Below, in pieces: positions 1 through 8,542 of a DNA stretch of 64,000 nucleotides (positions are counted from its first letter, which is position 1; every line of letters begins with the position of its first letter). The notes under the pieces are model-generated. The model saw only the letters and a program-made list of their open reading frames with translations. It was not told where the DNA came from and did not search any database. Location of the stretch: positions 3,162,001 to 3,226,000 of the forward strand of contig OZ244981.1 of assembly GCA_965223085.1 (NCBI GenBank), in the 5' to 3' direction. Source of the stretch: CBDCVO01 sp965223085. Its GTDB lineage: Bacteria; Pseudomonadota; Gammaproteobacteria; Ga0077536. Both the position numbers and the translations under genes were made by a program.

Positions 1-1193
1 ACCAGTTTTCGGGCGGTATGAAGCAACGCGCGATGATCGCGATCGCCTTGGCGGGTGAGCCGGCTTTGTTGATCGCAGACGAACCAACGACGGCGCTCGA
101 TGTTACGCTCCAAAACCAGGTCTTGAATTTGATCAAAACGCAGCAACGCCGGCGATCGATGGGCATTTTATTTATCACCCACGATCTCGGGGTTGCTTAT
201 CAACTGGCCGATCGGGTGCTCGTGATGCGTGACGGCCAAATCGTCGAAAGCGGCGATAAAGACGACTTCTACGCGTCGCCGCAACACCCGTATTCGCGCG
301 CTTTGTTTGCGGCGGTGCCGAACGCCGCGCGCCGGGCTCGTGAAGGTCACGCCCTCAGCTCACCAAACGATGCCGCCGAGCCGATTCTTGAAGTGGCTAA
401 TTTGCACGTGCATTTTCCGATCAAGTCTGGCCTATTCAAGCGTACGCTTGGGCATGTAAGGGCGGTTAATGGCGTCGATTTATCTATTCGACGCGGCGAA
501 ACCTTGGCGATTGTCGGTGAGTCCGGGTCGGGTAAAACCACCATGGGACGCGGCATATTGCGACTGTTGGAACCGACTGCGGGGCGCGTATCTTTTCGCG
601 GCACCGACGTGGGTGCGTGCGACGCCGCGACACTGCGGCGCCTGCGGGCCGCGCTGCAAGTCATTTTTCAAGATCCTTACGCGTCCATGAACCCGCGCAT
701 GAGAGTGGTCGACATTATCGCCGAAGGTCTCGTTGCCCAAGACATCGGTAGGGATCGAGAAGAACGGCAACGCCGCGTCGATGCGCTGCTGGACGCGGTA
801 GGGCTTGAAGCGGCGCACAAATACCGCTATCCACATGAATTCTCCGGTGGTCAACGCCAACGTATTTGTATCGCGCGCGCTTTAGCTGTGGAACCCGAAC
901 TGATCGTTTGCGACGAACCAACAAGTGCGCTTGATGTCTCCGTGCAGTCACAAATTTTGGCCCTGTTGCGCGAGTTGCAACAGCAGCGTGGCTTAGCGTA
1001 TTTGTTTATTACCCATAATATTGGGGTCGTTGCATACCTTGCCCATCGCGTGGCGGTCATGTACCGGGGCGAGTTCATCGAGCAGGGATCGGTCGATGAT
1101 GTATTGACCAAACCGCAGCACGCCTACACGCAGTCTTTGCTCGCCGCGGTGCCGCAGATCGGTACTCGATCGAATGCGGTCTCGAGCACCTGA
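1..1193 (+). CDS. Fused dual-ATPase of an oligopeptide/nickel-type ABC transporter, 5' partial
   Basis: This is the cytoplasmic energy-coupling subunit of a peptide-type ABC importer. Two ATPase modules of the DppD and DppF kind are joined in one chain, as in YejF. The window opens inside the first module: reading frame 3 gives QFSGG directly before the first in-window Met at 18, so the real start lies upstream. Module 1 shows the signature FSGGMKQR, Walker B LLIADEP and the switch His in FITHDLG. Module 2 has Walker A GESGSGKTT, signature FSGGQRQR, Walker B LIVCDEPTSALD and FITHNIG. The C-terminal oligopeptide-transporter extension (RGEFIEQG onwards) is present. The permease and binding-protein genes would lie upstream, outside the window, so the substrate cannot be assigned. 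Confidence 0.93.
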   Translation, partial: QFSGGMKQRAMIAIALAGEPALLIADEPTTALDVTLQNQVLNLIKTQQRRRSMGILFITHDLGVAYQLADRVLVMRDGQIVESGDKDDFYASPQHPYSRALFAAVPNAARRAREGHALSSPNDAAEPILEVANLHVHFPIKSGLFKRTLGHVRAVNGVDLSIRRGETLAIVGESGSGKTTMGRGILRLLEPTAGRVSFRGTDVGACDAATLRRLRAALQVIFQDPYASMNPRMRVVDIIAEGLVAQDIGRDREERQRRVDALLDAVGLEAAHKYRYPHEFSGGQRQRICIARALAVEPELIVCDEPTSALDVSVQSQILALLRELQQQRGLAYLFITHNIGVVAYLAHRVAVMYRGEFIEQGSVDDVLTKPQHAYTQSLLAAVPQIGTRSNAVSST

Positions 1194-1205
1194 GCACCGC
1201 GTTTT

Positions 1206-2558
1206 TCAGCGCGTCGCGCTGCGCATCGTCACGAATTCTTCCGCCGCCGTCGGGTGAATGCCAATAGTCGTATCGAAGACTGATTTCGTTGCGCCGGCAC
1301 GCATTGCGATGGCGATCCCTTGAATAATTTCGCCGGCATCTTCACCTACCATATGTGCGCCGATAACACGGTCGGTTTTTTTGTCCACGATCAATTTCAT
1401 CAAGGCTTGTTCCCGGCGCGGCGAGATCGTGAATCGCAGCGGTGTGAAACCCGATGTGAATACCGCTATATCGTCAAAGCACTCACGTGCTTGTTCTTCC
1501 GTATAGCCGACGGTGGCAAGATTCGGCTGGCTAAAAACGGCAGTGGGAATGAATTCATAGTCGACTACACGTCCGCCCCCGGCGAAGAGATTATTTGCTA
1601 AGACCATGCCCTCCGCCAGGGCTACGGGCGTCAAGTTGATTCTATTGGTCACATCACCAAGGGCGAATATGGACGGCACACTAGTGCGATACTCGGCATC
1701 GACTTTGATGGCGCCGTGCGTATCGGTGGCTACGCCAACCGCTTCGAGTCCCAATCCCGCTGTGGCAGGTCGCCTTCCGGTCGCGTACAGCACCAAGTCG
1801 GCAACCCGTTTGCTGTGATCACGCAGGGCCATTTCTAAGCCCGCATCTGTCTTCGTTATGGCTTCGATATCTTGATTGAATTCTAGCGCCACGCCTTTTT
1901 GGGAAATTTCTTGGGCGAGAAATTCGCGAATTTCTTGGTCGAAACCACGTAAAAATAACGGACCCCGATAGAGTTGGCGTACCTCGCAACCGAGCGCGGC
2001 AAAAATGCCCGCGAACTCGATCGCAATATAGCCCCCGCCGACGACCACGATGCGTTGGGGTAATTCCGGTAGGTGAAATGCCTCGTTGGAGGTGATGGCA
2101 TGCTCAGCACCCGGCACCTCGGGGACGAAAGGCCAACCACCGGTCGCGAGCACGATATAGCGAGCACGATATGATTTCTTGTTGACGACGACGGTGTTGG
2201 CGTCCGCCAGCTGGGCCCGTCCTTCGACGATGTGGACGCCGGCCTCGGTGAGAACGTTCGCATAGACGCCGTTTAGGCGAGCTATTTCTCGATCTTTGTT
2301 ATTGATCAATGTTTGCCATGCGAAATCGCGTTGACCTAACGTCCAGCCGTAACCGCGAGCGACTTCCATTGCCTCAGCGTATTGAGACGCGTAGACAAAT
2401 AGCTTTTTGGGAATGCACCCGACGTTGACGCAGGTACCACCGAAGTAACGGTCTTCCGCGATCGCAACCCGCGCGCCATATTGGGCTGCCATGCGCGCAG
2501 TGCGAACACCTCCCGAACCGGCACCGATCACGAATAAGTCGACATCAAAGTCCGTCAT
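1206..2558 (-). CDS. gor: Glutathione-disulfide reductase
   Basis: This is a cytoplasmic FAD enzyme that reduces glutathione disulfide with NADPH and so maintains thiol redox balance. At 450 aa it has the family's usual length. The N-terminal FAD Rossmann motif is VIGAGSGGVRTARMAA. The redox-active disulfide lies in GGTCVNVGCIPKK. The second Rossmann fold, VVGGGYIAIEFAG, is followed by Arg residues (VRQLYRG, LFLRGFD) of the kind that select NADPH over NADH, which supports Gor rather than lipoamide dehydrogenase. The C-terminal GIHPTAAEEFVTM carries the catalytic His-Glu pair. It is a single gene, convergent with the ABC ATPase (12-bp gap) and divergent from the HMG-CoA lyase gene. Confidence 0.95.
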   Translation of the reverse strand: MTDFDVDLFVIGAGSGGVRTARMAAQYGARVAIAEDRYFGGTCVNVGCIPKKLFVYASQYAEAMEVARGYGWTLGQRDFAWQTLINNKDREIARLNGVYANVLTEAGVHIVEGRAQLADANTVVVNKKSYRARYIVLATGGWPFVPEVPGAEHAITSNEAFHLPELPQRIVVVGGGYIAIEFAGIFAALGCEVRQLYRGPLFLRGFDQEIREFLAQEISQKGVALEFNQDIEAITKTDAGLEMALRDHSKRVADLVLYATGRRPATAGLGLEAVGVATDTHGAIKVDAEYRTSVPSIFALGDVTNRINLTPVALAEGMVLANNLFAGGGRVVDYEFIPTAVFSQPNLATVGYTEEQARECFDDIAVFTSGFTPLRFTISPRREQALMKLIVDKKTDRVIGAHMVGEDAGEIIQGIAIAMRAGATKSVFDTTIGIHPTAAEEFVTMRSATR

Positions 2559-2678
2559 ACTGTTAGGTTTCCTCGTCGTTTTGTGATACTGATCCGCACA
2601 CCGGTATGGGTGCGCTCGGCATGGGTAGTCGTTACAATTCTATGCTCTATATTATCGCGCTATCGCTATGCAGCTACT

Positions 2679-3620
2679 ATGAATCAGTTTGTTGAAATCG
2701 TCGACGTCGGTCCACGAGACGGTCTGCAGAGTCAATCGAAGATCGTGTCTACAGACACCAAGCTGTCGTTGATCGAGCGCCTGATCGCCTGCGGTACATC
2801 GCGGATCGAGGTTGCGAGTTTTGTTAACCCGAAACGTGTGCCGCAGATGGCCGACGTCGACGAATTAGTCGCGCGTTTGCCGTCGGCGCCCGGTGTGCGT
2901 TACATCGGCTTGGTTTTAAATGAGCAAGGATGCGAACGTGGTCTGGCGGCGGGCTTAGCCGAGCTCAATTGCGCCACGGTGACGACGGAGACGTTTTGTC
3001 AGCGCAATCAAGGCGCTACGCCGGCACAGATGCTTGCGGTGATAACGCGCATGGCGCGCTTGACCAAGGCCGCGGGCGTACGCTTTGGGGTTACGATTGC
3101 AGCCGCTTTCGGTTGCCCTTTCGAAGGTTTAGTTGCCTCGGAAGTGGTCGTTGAAATGGTACGTGAATTCATCGATGTGGGCATCGATGAGATCGCCTTA
3201 GCCGATACTATCGGTGTCGCGGTTCCCGCTGAAGTAGAGGCGCTGGTCGATCGCGTCATGCCGATCTGTGGCTCGATTCCTTTGCGCATGCACTTCCACG
3301 ACACCCGCAATACTGGCGTTGCGAATGTGCAGGCAGCCGTAAAGGCGGGGGTGCGGGTTATCGACGCGAGTTGCGGTGGCGTTGGCGGTTGTCCGTTCGC
3401 GCCGAACGCGACCGGTAACGTTGCCACCGAGGATGTATTGTATTTACTACACCGCTCGGGTTTCGACACCGGCATCGATCTCGCGCGTCTCGTCGAGACC
3501 GCCAAATGGTTGGAAACCGCGCTCGATTCGCCCTTGCCGGCAAGGGTGAGCCGCGCGAGCCTGTTCCCGCCCGTTGCGGGGCAAGCTTTTCCTAGCTACT
3601 CTCGATCGAGGCCGGCATAG
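2679..3620 (+). CDS. mvaB: Hydroxymethylglutaryl-CoA lyase
   Basis: This enzyme cleaves HMG-CoA to acetyl-CoA and acetoacetate, usually as the last step of leucine breakdown. It is 313 aa from the ATG at 2679. An upstream in-frame start at 2583 would add 32 residues unlike the family, so 2679 is preferred. The HMGL-like TIM barrel is clear: VDVGPRDGLQ holds the catalytic Arg and metal ligand, MHFHDTRNTG the metal-binding His residues, and GGVGGCPFAPNATGN the catalytic Cys loop. No other leucine-degradation gene is nearby. The last 25 bases overlap, tail to tail, the end of the minus-strand lpxD gene. Confidence 0.93.
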   Translation: MNQFVEIVDVGPRDGLQSQSKIVSTDTKLSLIERLIACGTSRIEVASFVNPKRVPQMADVDELVARLPSAPGVRYIGLVLNEQGCERGLAAGLAELNCATVTTETFCQRNQGATPAQMLAVITRMARLTKAAGVRFGVTIAAAFGCPFEGLVASEVVVEMVREFIDVGIDEIALADTIGVAVPAEVEALVDRVMPICGSIPLRMHFHDTRNTGVANVQAAVKAGVRVIDASCGGVGGCPFAPNATGNVATEDVLYLLHRSGFDTGIDLARLVETAKWLETALDSPLPARVSRASLFPPVAGQAFPSYSRSRPA

Positions 3621-4570
3621 AGCCGTGCTATCGCTCTACGCCAACGCTCCGCGGGTCGCGCCGGAGAACCCGCCCAGGCACCCGGTGTATTGATATTTTT
3701 TGTCACCATCGATTGCCCTAATACCGTGACATCGTCACAAACCGATATGTGCCCGACGAGCCCAACTTGTCCCGCCAAAGTGACGCGATCGCCCAGCCGG
3801 CTACTGCCGGAAATTCCGGTTTGCGATACGAGCAAGCAATCCTCGCCTGTTCGCACGTTATGCGCGACCATGACGAGATTGTCTACTTTCGTACCCCGGC
3901 CGATCCGCGTCGCCGTAAAGCGACCGCGGTCGATCGTGACGTTACTACCAATTTCACAGTCGTCTTCGACCTCGACATTACCGAGTTGAGGAATTTTTAC
4001 ATGACGTTGTTCGTGCTCGACATAACCGTAGCCATCGCTACCAATGACAGCACCGGGCTGCACGATGACGCGATCCCCCAAAACGCAATCTTCGCGGATT
4101 ACGACGTGGGGATGAATCAGACAAGCCGCGCCAAGCTGCGCGCGGTCCATGATCACGGTGCTAGCAAGAATAGTGCTCCGGTCGCCGATTGTGACGTTTG
4201 CCCCGACCACTGCATGGGCAGCGACGCGCACGTTGGTGCCGAGTTTGGCACTCGGATCGATCACGGCGGTGGCGTGAATAGCCTCTTCTTGAGTGAGTTT
4301 TATCGGTTCGAAAAGCCCCGCGATCAAGGCCATGAGGTATTCGGGATCGGCATGAAAAAGGTTGATTTTACCCGCTACCGGCCAGCTTTCTCGGGTCACG
4401 AACGCAGGAATATTGGAACGCTCGGCGTCGCGAACGAATTTTGCGGAATTCACGAATGACAGGGCATCGGGTAAATCGTCAGACACGCCGCACAAGCGTT
4501 GGATTTTGCAGTTGCCGTCACCGACGTAGCTAAGATCAAATTTCTGCGCAATTTCGTCTACATCATACAC
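3596..4570 (-). CDS. lpxD: UDP-3-O-acylglucosamine N-acyltransferase (LpxD family), stand-alone copy
   Basis: LpxD adds the second 3-hydroxyacyl chain, from acyl-ACP, to UDP-3-O-acylglucosamine in lipid A synthesis. At 324 aa it is slightly shorter than typical LpxD. The N-terminal uridine-binding domain (GVSDDLPDALSFVNSAKF) is followed by a left-handed beta-helix of hexapeptide repeats. The catalytic His sits in VMVAHNVRTGED, and the trimer-tip residues around GISGSSRLGDRVTLAGQ are conserved. It is unusual that bamA, skp, fabZ, lpxA and lpxB are not adjacent. It may therefore be the only relocated copy, a second copy, or a relative acting on another UDP-sugar. The family call is firm; the exact substrate is inferred. 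Confidence 0.82.
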   Translation of the reverse strand: MYDVDEIAQKFDLSYVGDGNCKIQRLCGVSDDLPDALSFVNSAKFVRDAERSNIPAFVTRESWPVAGKINLFHADPEYLMALIAGLFEPIKLTQEEAIHATAVIDPSAKLGTNVRVAAHAVVGANVTIGDRSTILASTVIMDRAQLGAACLIHPHVVIREDCVLGDRVIVQPGAVIGSDGYGYVEHEQRHVKIPQLGNVEVEDDCEIGSNVTIDRGRFTATRIGRGTKVDNLVMVAHNVRTGEDCLLVSQTGISGSSRLGDRVTLAGQVGLVGHISVCDDVTVLGQSMVTKNINTPGAWAGSPARPAERWRRAIARLYAGLDRE

Positions 4571-4671
4571 GCCAATGTCTCCATCGAATCATCGTGACCA
4601 AGTTTGAATGGTGACGCATGCTTGGCAATTTTGGTATACCTTAGACGCTCGCATCTATTAAGTGCTACACG

Positions 4672-5541
4672 ATGATGGCTAAACGATCGAATGCAACGAC
4701 GGCGCCCGCGAGCGGGCGCTCGCTGGCGGAGCGGCTGATTATTTTCTGTGCGATTCTTGGCTGCCTATTGACCGCATATCTTTGGTATCACACTGCGACT
4801 GAGGCGCCGCTAGCCTACTGCAGTGCCGGGAGCGACTGCGATCTGGTGCAGTCGAGTCGCTGGTCGCGCTTCTTGGGTTTACCCATGGCAGCGTGGGGAT
4901 TGATGACCTATGTCATCATCCTGGCGTGGTCTTTGTTCGTGCGCGGCGCGCGCACGCGCCCTCGGGGCATCGTGCTGTTTGCCACCGTGGGGTTCGCTGT
5001 TAGCCTCTACCTGACCGTCGTATCGATCTTCTCCATCAAAGCCACTTGCCCGTATTGCCTCGCCTCGTTGTTCTTCATGAGCGCGATTTACGCCGCCAGC
5101 TGGCGCCTTGGCGCCGTAGCGACGCTCGCCAACACCCATGTCACGGCAGTGGTCTTGGCAATTCTCCTGGTGGGGGGGCTGTGGTTTTATTTTGCACGAC
5201 ACCCTGATGCGGGTGTTGGCGACCCGCGGCTGGTAGCTTTGGCACGACATCTTAGCGCGCGTGAGGCACGCTTTTACGGTGCGTCGTGGTGTCCGCACTG
5301 CCAAGATCAGAAAGCGATGTTTGGTGCGGCAGCCGCCGCCCTACCGTACCTGGAGTGTTCTCCAGACGGCCCGCGCGCACCACAGAGTACCGCGTGCTTG
5401 AGCGCGGAAATCACGCGCTATCCGACCTGGATCATTAACGGTCGGCGACACGAGCGGGTGCTGAGTTTTGAGCAGCTCGCAAAACTGAGTGGTTACCGCG
5501 GTGATTTGCCTAGCGCTCCCGCGGCGACGGGTCCCGAGTGA
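4672..5541 (+). CDS. VKOR-family disulfide-forming protein with fused thioredoxin-like domain
   Basis: This inner-membrane protein probably makes disulfide bonds, passing electrons to quinone as DsbB does. The N-terminal VKOR domain has about four or five membrane helices. Its loop cysteines are in YCSAGSDCDLVQSS, followed by LGLPMAAWG, and the quinone-proximal CPYC lies at SIKATCPYCLASLF. A further helix leads to a periplasmic thioredoxin-like domain with CPHC in YGASWCPHCQDQKAMF and the cis-Pro segment RYPTWIINGR. This domain order is known from bacterial VKOR homologues such as those of cyanobacteria. There are two adjacent start codons (4672 and 4675). Its stop overlaps the GTG of pgpA by four bases, so the two are translationally coupled. 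Confidence 0.9.
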   Translation: MMAKRSNATTAPASGRSLAERLIIFCAILGCLLTAYLWYHTATEAPLAYCSAGSDCDLVQSSRWSRFLGLPMAAWGLMTYVIILAWSLFVRGARTRPRGIVLFATVGFAVSLYLTVVSIFSIKATCPYCLASLFFMSAIYAASWRLGAVATLANTHVTAVVLAILLVGGLWFYFARHPDAGVGDPRLVALARHLSAREARFYGASWCPHCQDQKAMFGAAAAALPYLECSPDGPRAPQSTACLSAEITRYPTWIINGRRHERVLSFEQLAKLSGYRGDLPSAPAATGPE

Positions 5542-6035
5542 GACAACGGCCCAGCGCGCCGCCGCCGCGCTGCACGATACTTGCGGACCCGGGGCATTTT
5601 CTCGCCCTTGGTGCCGGCAGTGGACTGGCGCCGTTGGCGCCCGGCACCTGCGGTTCTTTGGTCGGTTTAATGTGTTATTTGCCCCTGATGGAGTTAGCCT
5701 GGCCGCTCTACATTGTCGTCGTCGCGATGTTGTTTTTGCTCGGCGTGCCGCTATGTTCACGGACGGGTGCTGCCCTCGCCGTAGAAGATCACCCGGCCAT
5801 CGTGTTCGATGAGATGGTCGGGTTATTGGCGACTTTGGCGTGCAGTAGCGGTAACGGGGCGAGTATCGCCTGTGGGTTTGCCTTGTTCCGCACTTTTGAC
5901 GTACTCAAACCGTGGCCGATCGGGTTCATCGAGCGCCGTTTATGCGGGGGCCTCGGGGTCATGGCAGATGATTTGCTGGCGGCTGTGTATGCCGGCACTT
6001 TACTAATAATATTCGAATATTTATCATTGGTTTAG
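5538..6035 (+). CDS. pgpA: Phosphatidylglycerophosphatase A
   Basis: PgpA removes the phosphate from phosphatidylglycerol phosphate at the inner membrane, giving phosphatidylglycerol. It is 165 aa. Family motifs are in order: GSGLAPLAPGTCGSL, then VEDHPAIVFDEMVG with the conserved acidic residues, then FRTFDVLKPWPIG, and GGLGVMADDLLAAVYAG. The start is GTG at 5538, whose last bases form the stop codon of the VKOR gene (GTGA), a coupling arrangement. A methionine further in would remove the conserved glycine-rich N-terminus. It lies away from thiL, its common partner in other gammaproteobacteria. Confidence 0.92.
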   Translation: MRQRPSAPPPRCTILADPGHFLALGAGSGLAPLAPGTCGSLVGLMCYLPLMELAWPLYIVVVAMLFLLGVPLCSRTGAALAVEDHPAIVFDEMVGLLATLACSSGNGASIACGFALFRTFDVLKPWPIGFIERRLCGGLGVMADDLLAAVYAGTLLIIFEYLSLV

Positions 6036-6076
6036 AGTAGATTATTAGAACTCGAATTAGTACTAGCCCTGGGCTT

Positions 6077-6685
6077 ATGATCGGTTTACGTGAAATTCGA
6101 ACGGCGCTGGCGCTGGCGGCGATGTTTCTCGTTCCCTTTATTGCCGGCGCTGATATCTACAAGTACGTTGACAAGCACGGTCGTGTTTATCTCACCGATC
6201 GGCCGTCGCACGGCGGCTATCGGCGCCTGGTGAAAACCTGGAAGGGTTGGACGACCGCGAGCATTGCGTACCGAAATTTTGCAAAAAATCGTAAGAAGTT
6301 TTCGCCGGCGATCGCCGCTGCAGCGCGAGATTTTGAGTTACCCAATGCCTTGTTGCATGCTGTGATCACCGCAGAGTCTGCTTACGATCCCGATGCTATA
6401 TCAACGGCCGGCGCGGTCGGCTTAATGCAGCTTATGCCCGGTACGGCGCGACGCTATGGGGTTAAGAATCGCCGCGATCCGGTCGCCAACGTAATGGCAG
6501 GAACGCGTTATTTGAAAGACCTGTTGGCCATGTTCGATAACGATCTCACCCTAGCGATCGCTGCCTATAACGCTGGCGAGCAGGCCGTAATCAATTATGG
6601 CCACAAGATCCCACCTTATACTGAGACTCAAGTTTACGTGCAGCGGGTGTTGAAATACTACAACGATTACAAGAAAACAATGTGA
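6077..6685 (+). CDS. DUF4124 and lytic transglycosylase (SLT) domain protein
   Basis: This is a probable periplasmic murein lytic transglycosylase. It is 202 aa. A signal peptide (about residues 1-25, core ALALAAMFLVPFIAGA) leads into a small DUF4124 domain (DIYKYVDKHGRVYLTDRP). The SLT fold follows, with the catalytic Glu in HAVITAESAYDPDA, then GLMQLMPGTARRYGV, the DPVANVMAGTRYLKDLL segment and AIAAYNAGEQAV. These match the Slt70-like GH23 family. It is apparently a single gene, convergent with ilvD (8-bp gap). The substrate is peptidoglycan by family knowledge; the role of the DUF4124 domain is not known. Confidence 0.9.
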   Translation: MIGLREIRTALALAAMFLVPFIAGADIYKYVDKHGRVYLTDRPSHGGYRRLVKTWKGWTTASIAYRNFAKNRKKFSPAIAAAARDFELPNALLHAVITAESAYDPDAISTAGAVGLMQLMPGTARRYGVKNRRDPVANVMAGTRYLKDLLAMFDNDLTLAIAAYNAGEQAVINYGHKIPPYTETQVYVQRVLKYYNDYKKTM

Positions 6686-6693
6686 GTCCGTAG

Positions 6694-8373
6694 CTATTCG
6701 TCGGTAACACATCCCTGTGCGGCGGATTTCACATTCTTGATATATTTGTAGAGCGTGCCGCGCCTGGCTTTGTACGCAGGCGCGACCCATTGCGCCTGCC
6801 GCGCTTCCAACTCTGCGTCGCTGAGGTCGACATCGAGGCGGTTGTTATCCGCATCGATGGTGATGCGATCGCCATCACGCAACAATGCGATCGGGCCCCC
6901 CACCTGGGCTTCCGGGACCACGTGTCCGACGATGAAACCGTGGGAACCGCCGGAGAAGCGGCCGTCCGTGATCAGTGCGACCTCGTTGCCTAAACCCGCG
7001 CCCATCAGGGCTGAAGTTGGAGTCAACATTTCCGGCATGCCGGGCCCGCCTTGAGGACCCTCATAACGGATCACAATGACATCGCCGGCGGCGATGGCCT
7101 TATTTTCTAGGGCGGTCAGCATTTGCTCTTCCGAGTCATAGACTTTTGCGGGGCCGCAGAAGCGCAGCCCTTCCTTGCCCGTGATCTTGGCCACGGCGCT
7201 ACCCGGCGCGAGGTTACCGCGCAAGATCTGAATGTGGCCACAGGGCTTCATGGGATTGTCTAGCGGTCGCAAGATCTTTTGCTCGGGGCTGAGCCGCGGA
7301 ACATCGTGCAGGTTTTCTGCCAATGATTTCCCCGTGACCGTCATGCAAGTACCGTCGATGAGCCCATGCTCCAGTAACATCTTCAGTACCGCTGGCGTGC
7401 CACCTACCTTGTGCAAGTCTTCCATCACATATTGCCCGCTGGGTTTGAGATCGGCGAGATAAGGAACGCGGTCGCTGACGGCCTGGAAGTCATCGACGTT
7501 GAGGTCGACGTGTGCCGCACGGGCCATCGCGATCAAATGGAGTACGGCGTTGGTTGAGCCGCCGAGCACGGTGACCAATACCATGGCATTTTCGAATGCG
7601 GCGCGGGTCATGATGTCGCGCGGTCTGAGGTCGCGTTCGAGCAGTGTTTTCAGCGCGGCTCCCGCGCGACGACATTCGTCCTCTTTGCCGGGGTCGACCG
7701 CCGGGACCGAGGCGCTATAGGGCAACGCCATGCCCATTGCTTCGATCGCAGACGCCATGGTATTGGCGGTGTACATGCCCCCGCAGGCTCCCGCGCCCGG
7801 ACAAGCGTGGCGCACGATCGCGGCGCGCTGTTGTTCGTCGATATTACCCGCAACAAAAGCGCCATAGCTTTGAAAAGCCGACACGATATCAAGCGTCTCA
7901 TCGGCTACCCGCCCCGGTTTTATCGTGCCGCCATAAACCATCAAGGCGGGGCGATTTAAACGTGCCATGGCGATTAAACAACCAGGCATATTCTTGTCAC
8001 ACCCGGGGATCGAAATATTGCCGTCATACCACTGCCCGCCCATCACGGTTTCGATGGAATCTGCGATGAGGTCGCGTGATTGCAAGGAGAAACTCATTCC
8101 TTCGGTGCCCATGGAAATGCCATCGCTCACGCCAATGGTGTTGAAACGCATGCCGATCATGCCGGCCGCTTCGACGCCGGCTTTGACGTATTCCGCGAGG
8201 TGCAACAGGTGCATGTTGCAGGGATTGCCTTCGAACCAGACGCTGGCGATCCCGATTTGCGCTTTATCCATATCCGTAGGTTTAAGGCCGGTCCCATAGA
8301 GCATTGCTTGCGAGGCACCCTGGGCGCGCGGTTGGGTGATGCGTTTGCTGACTTCGTTGAGTTTCTTTGCCAT
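6694..8373 (-). CDS. ilvD: Dihydroxy-acid dehydratase
   Basis: IlvD dehydrates 2,3-dihydroxy acids to 2-oxo acids in valine, leucine and isoleucine synthesis, in the cytoplasm. The start is at 8373, where MAKKLNEVSKRIT follows an ACGGAG ribosome-binding site with good spacing; an upstream in-frame Met is not needed. It is 559 aa, the usual length of the long IlvD form. Iron-sulfur ligands are in PGCDKNMPGC and CPGAGACGGMYTANTMA. The LGGSTNAVLHL, GPQGGPGMPEM and TDGRFSGGSHG signatures are all present. It is transcribed alone and divergently from argA. Confidence 0.96.
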   Translation of the reverse strand: MAKKLNEVSKRITQPRAQGASQAMLYGTGLKPTDMDKAQIGIASVWFEGNPCNMHLLHLAEYVKAGVEAAGMIGMRFNTIGVSDGISMGTEGMSFSLQSRDLIADSIETVMGGQWYDGNISIPGCDKNMPGCLIAMARLNRPALMVYGGTIKPGRVADETLDIVSAFQSYGAFVAGNIDEQQRAAIVRHACPGAGACGGMYTANTMASAIEAMGMALPYSASVPAVDPGKEDECRRAGAALKTLLERDLRPRDIMTRAAFENAMVLVTVLGGSTNAVLHLIAMARAAHVDLNVDDFQAVSDRVPYLADLKPSGQYVMEDLHKVGGTPAVLKMLLEHGLIDGTCMTVTGKSLAENLHDVPRLSPEQKILRPLDNPMKPCGHIQILRGNLAPGSAVAKITGKEGLRFCGPAKVYDSEEQMLTALENKAIAAGDVIVIRYEGPQGGPGMPEMLTPTSALMGAGLGNEVALITDGRFSGGSHGFIVGHVVPEAQVGGPIALLRDGDRITIDADNNRLDVDLSDAELEARQAQWVAPAYKARRGTLYKYIKNVKSAAQGCVTDE

Positions 8374-8542
8374 GTTGAACTCCGTTCTAGTGTGGCGCAC
8401 CTGTGTGGGCGTTGATCATAACGGGTGAAACCGAACACGTCGAAGAAAAGTGTGGCCCCCTGCGGGCAACGGCCGAACGGTTGCCCTTTCGATGCGCAAG
8501 CTAAACCCGTTAGAATCGCCGCTCGAGACCCGATCTGATGTT

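Noticed and set aside
2583..2678. N-terminal extension of the HMG-CoA lyase
   Set aside because: The 32 extra residues are unlike the family, and the ATG at 2679 begins directly at the conserved barrel strand.
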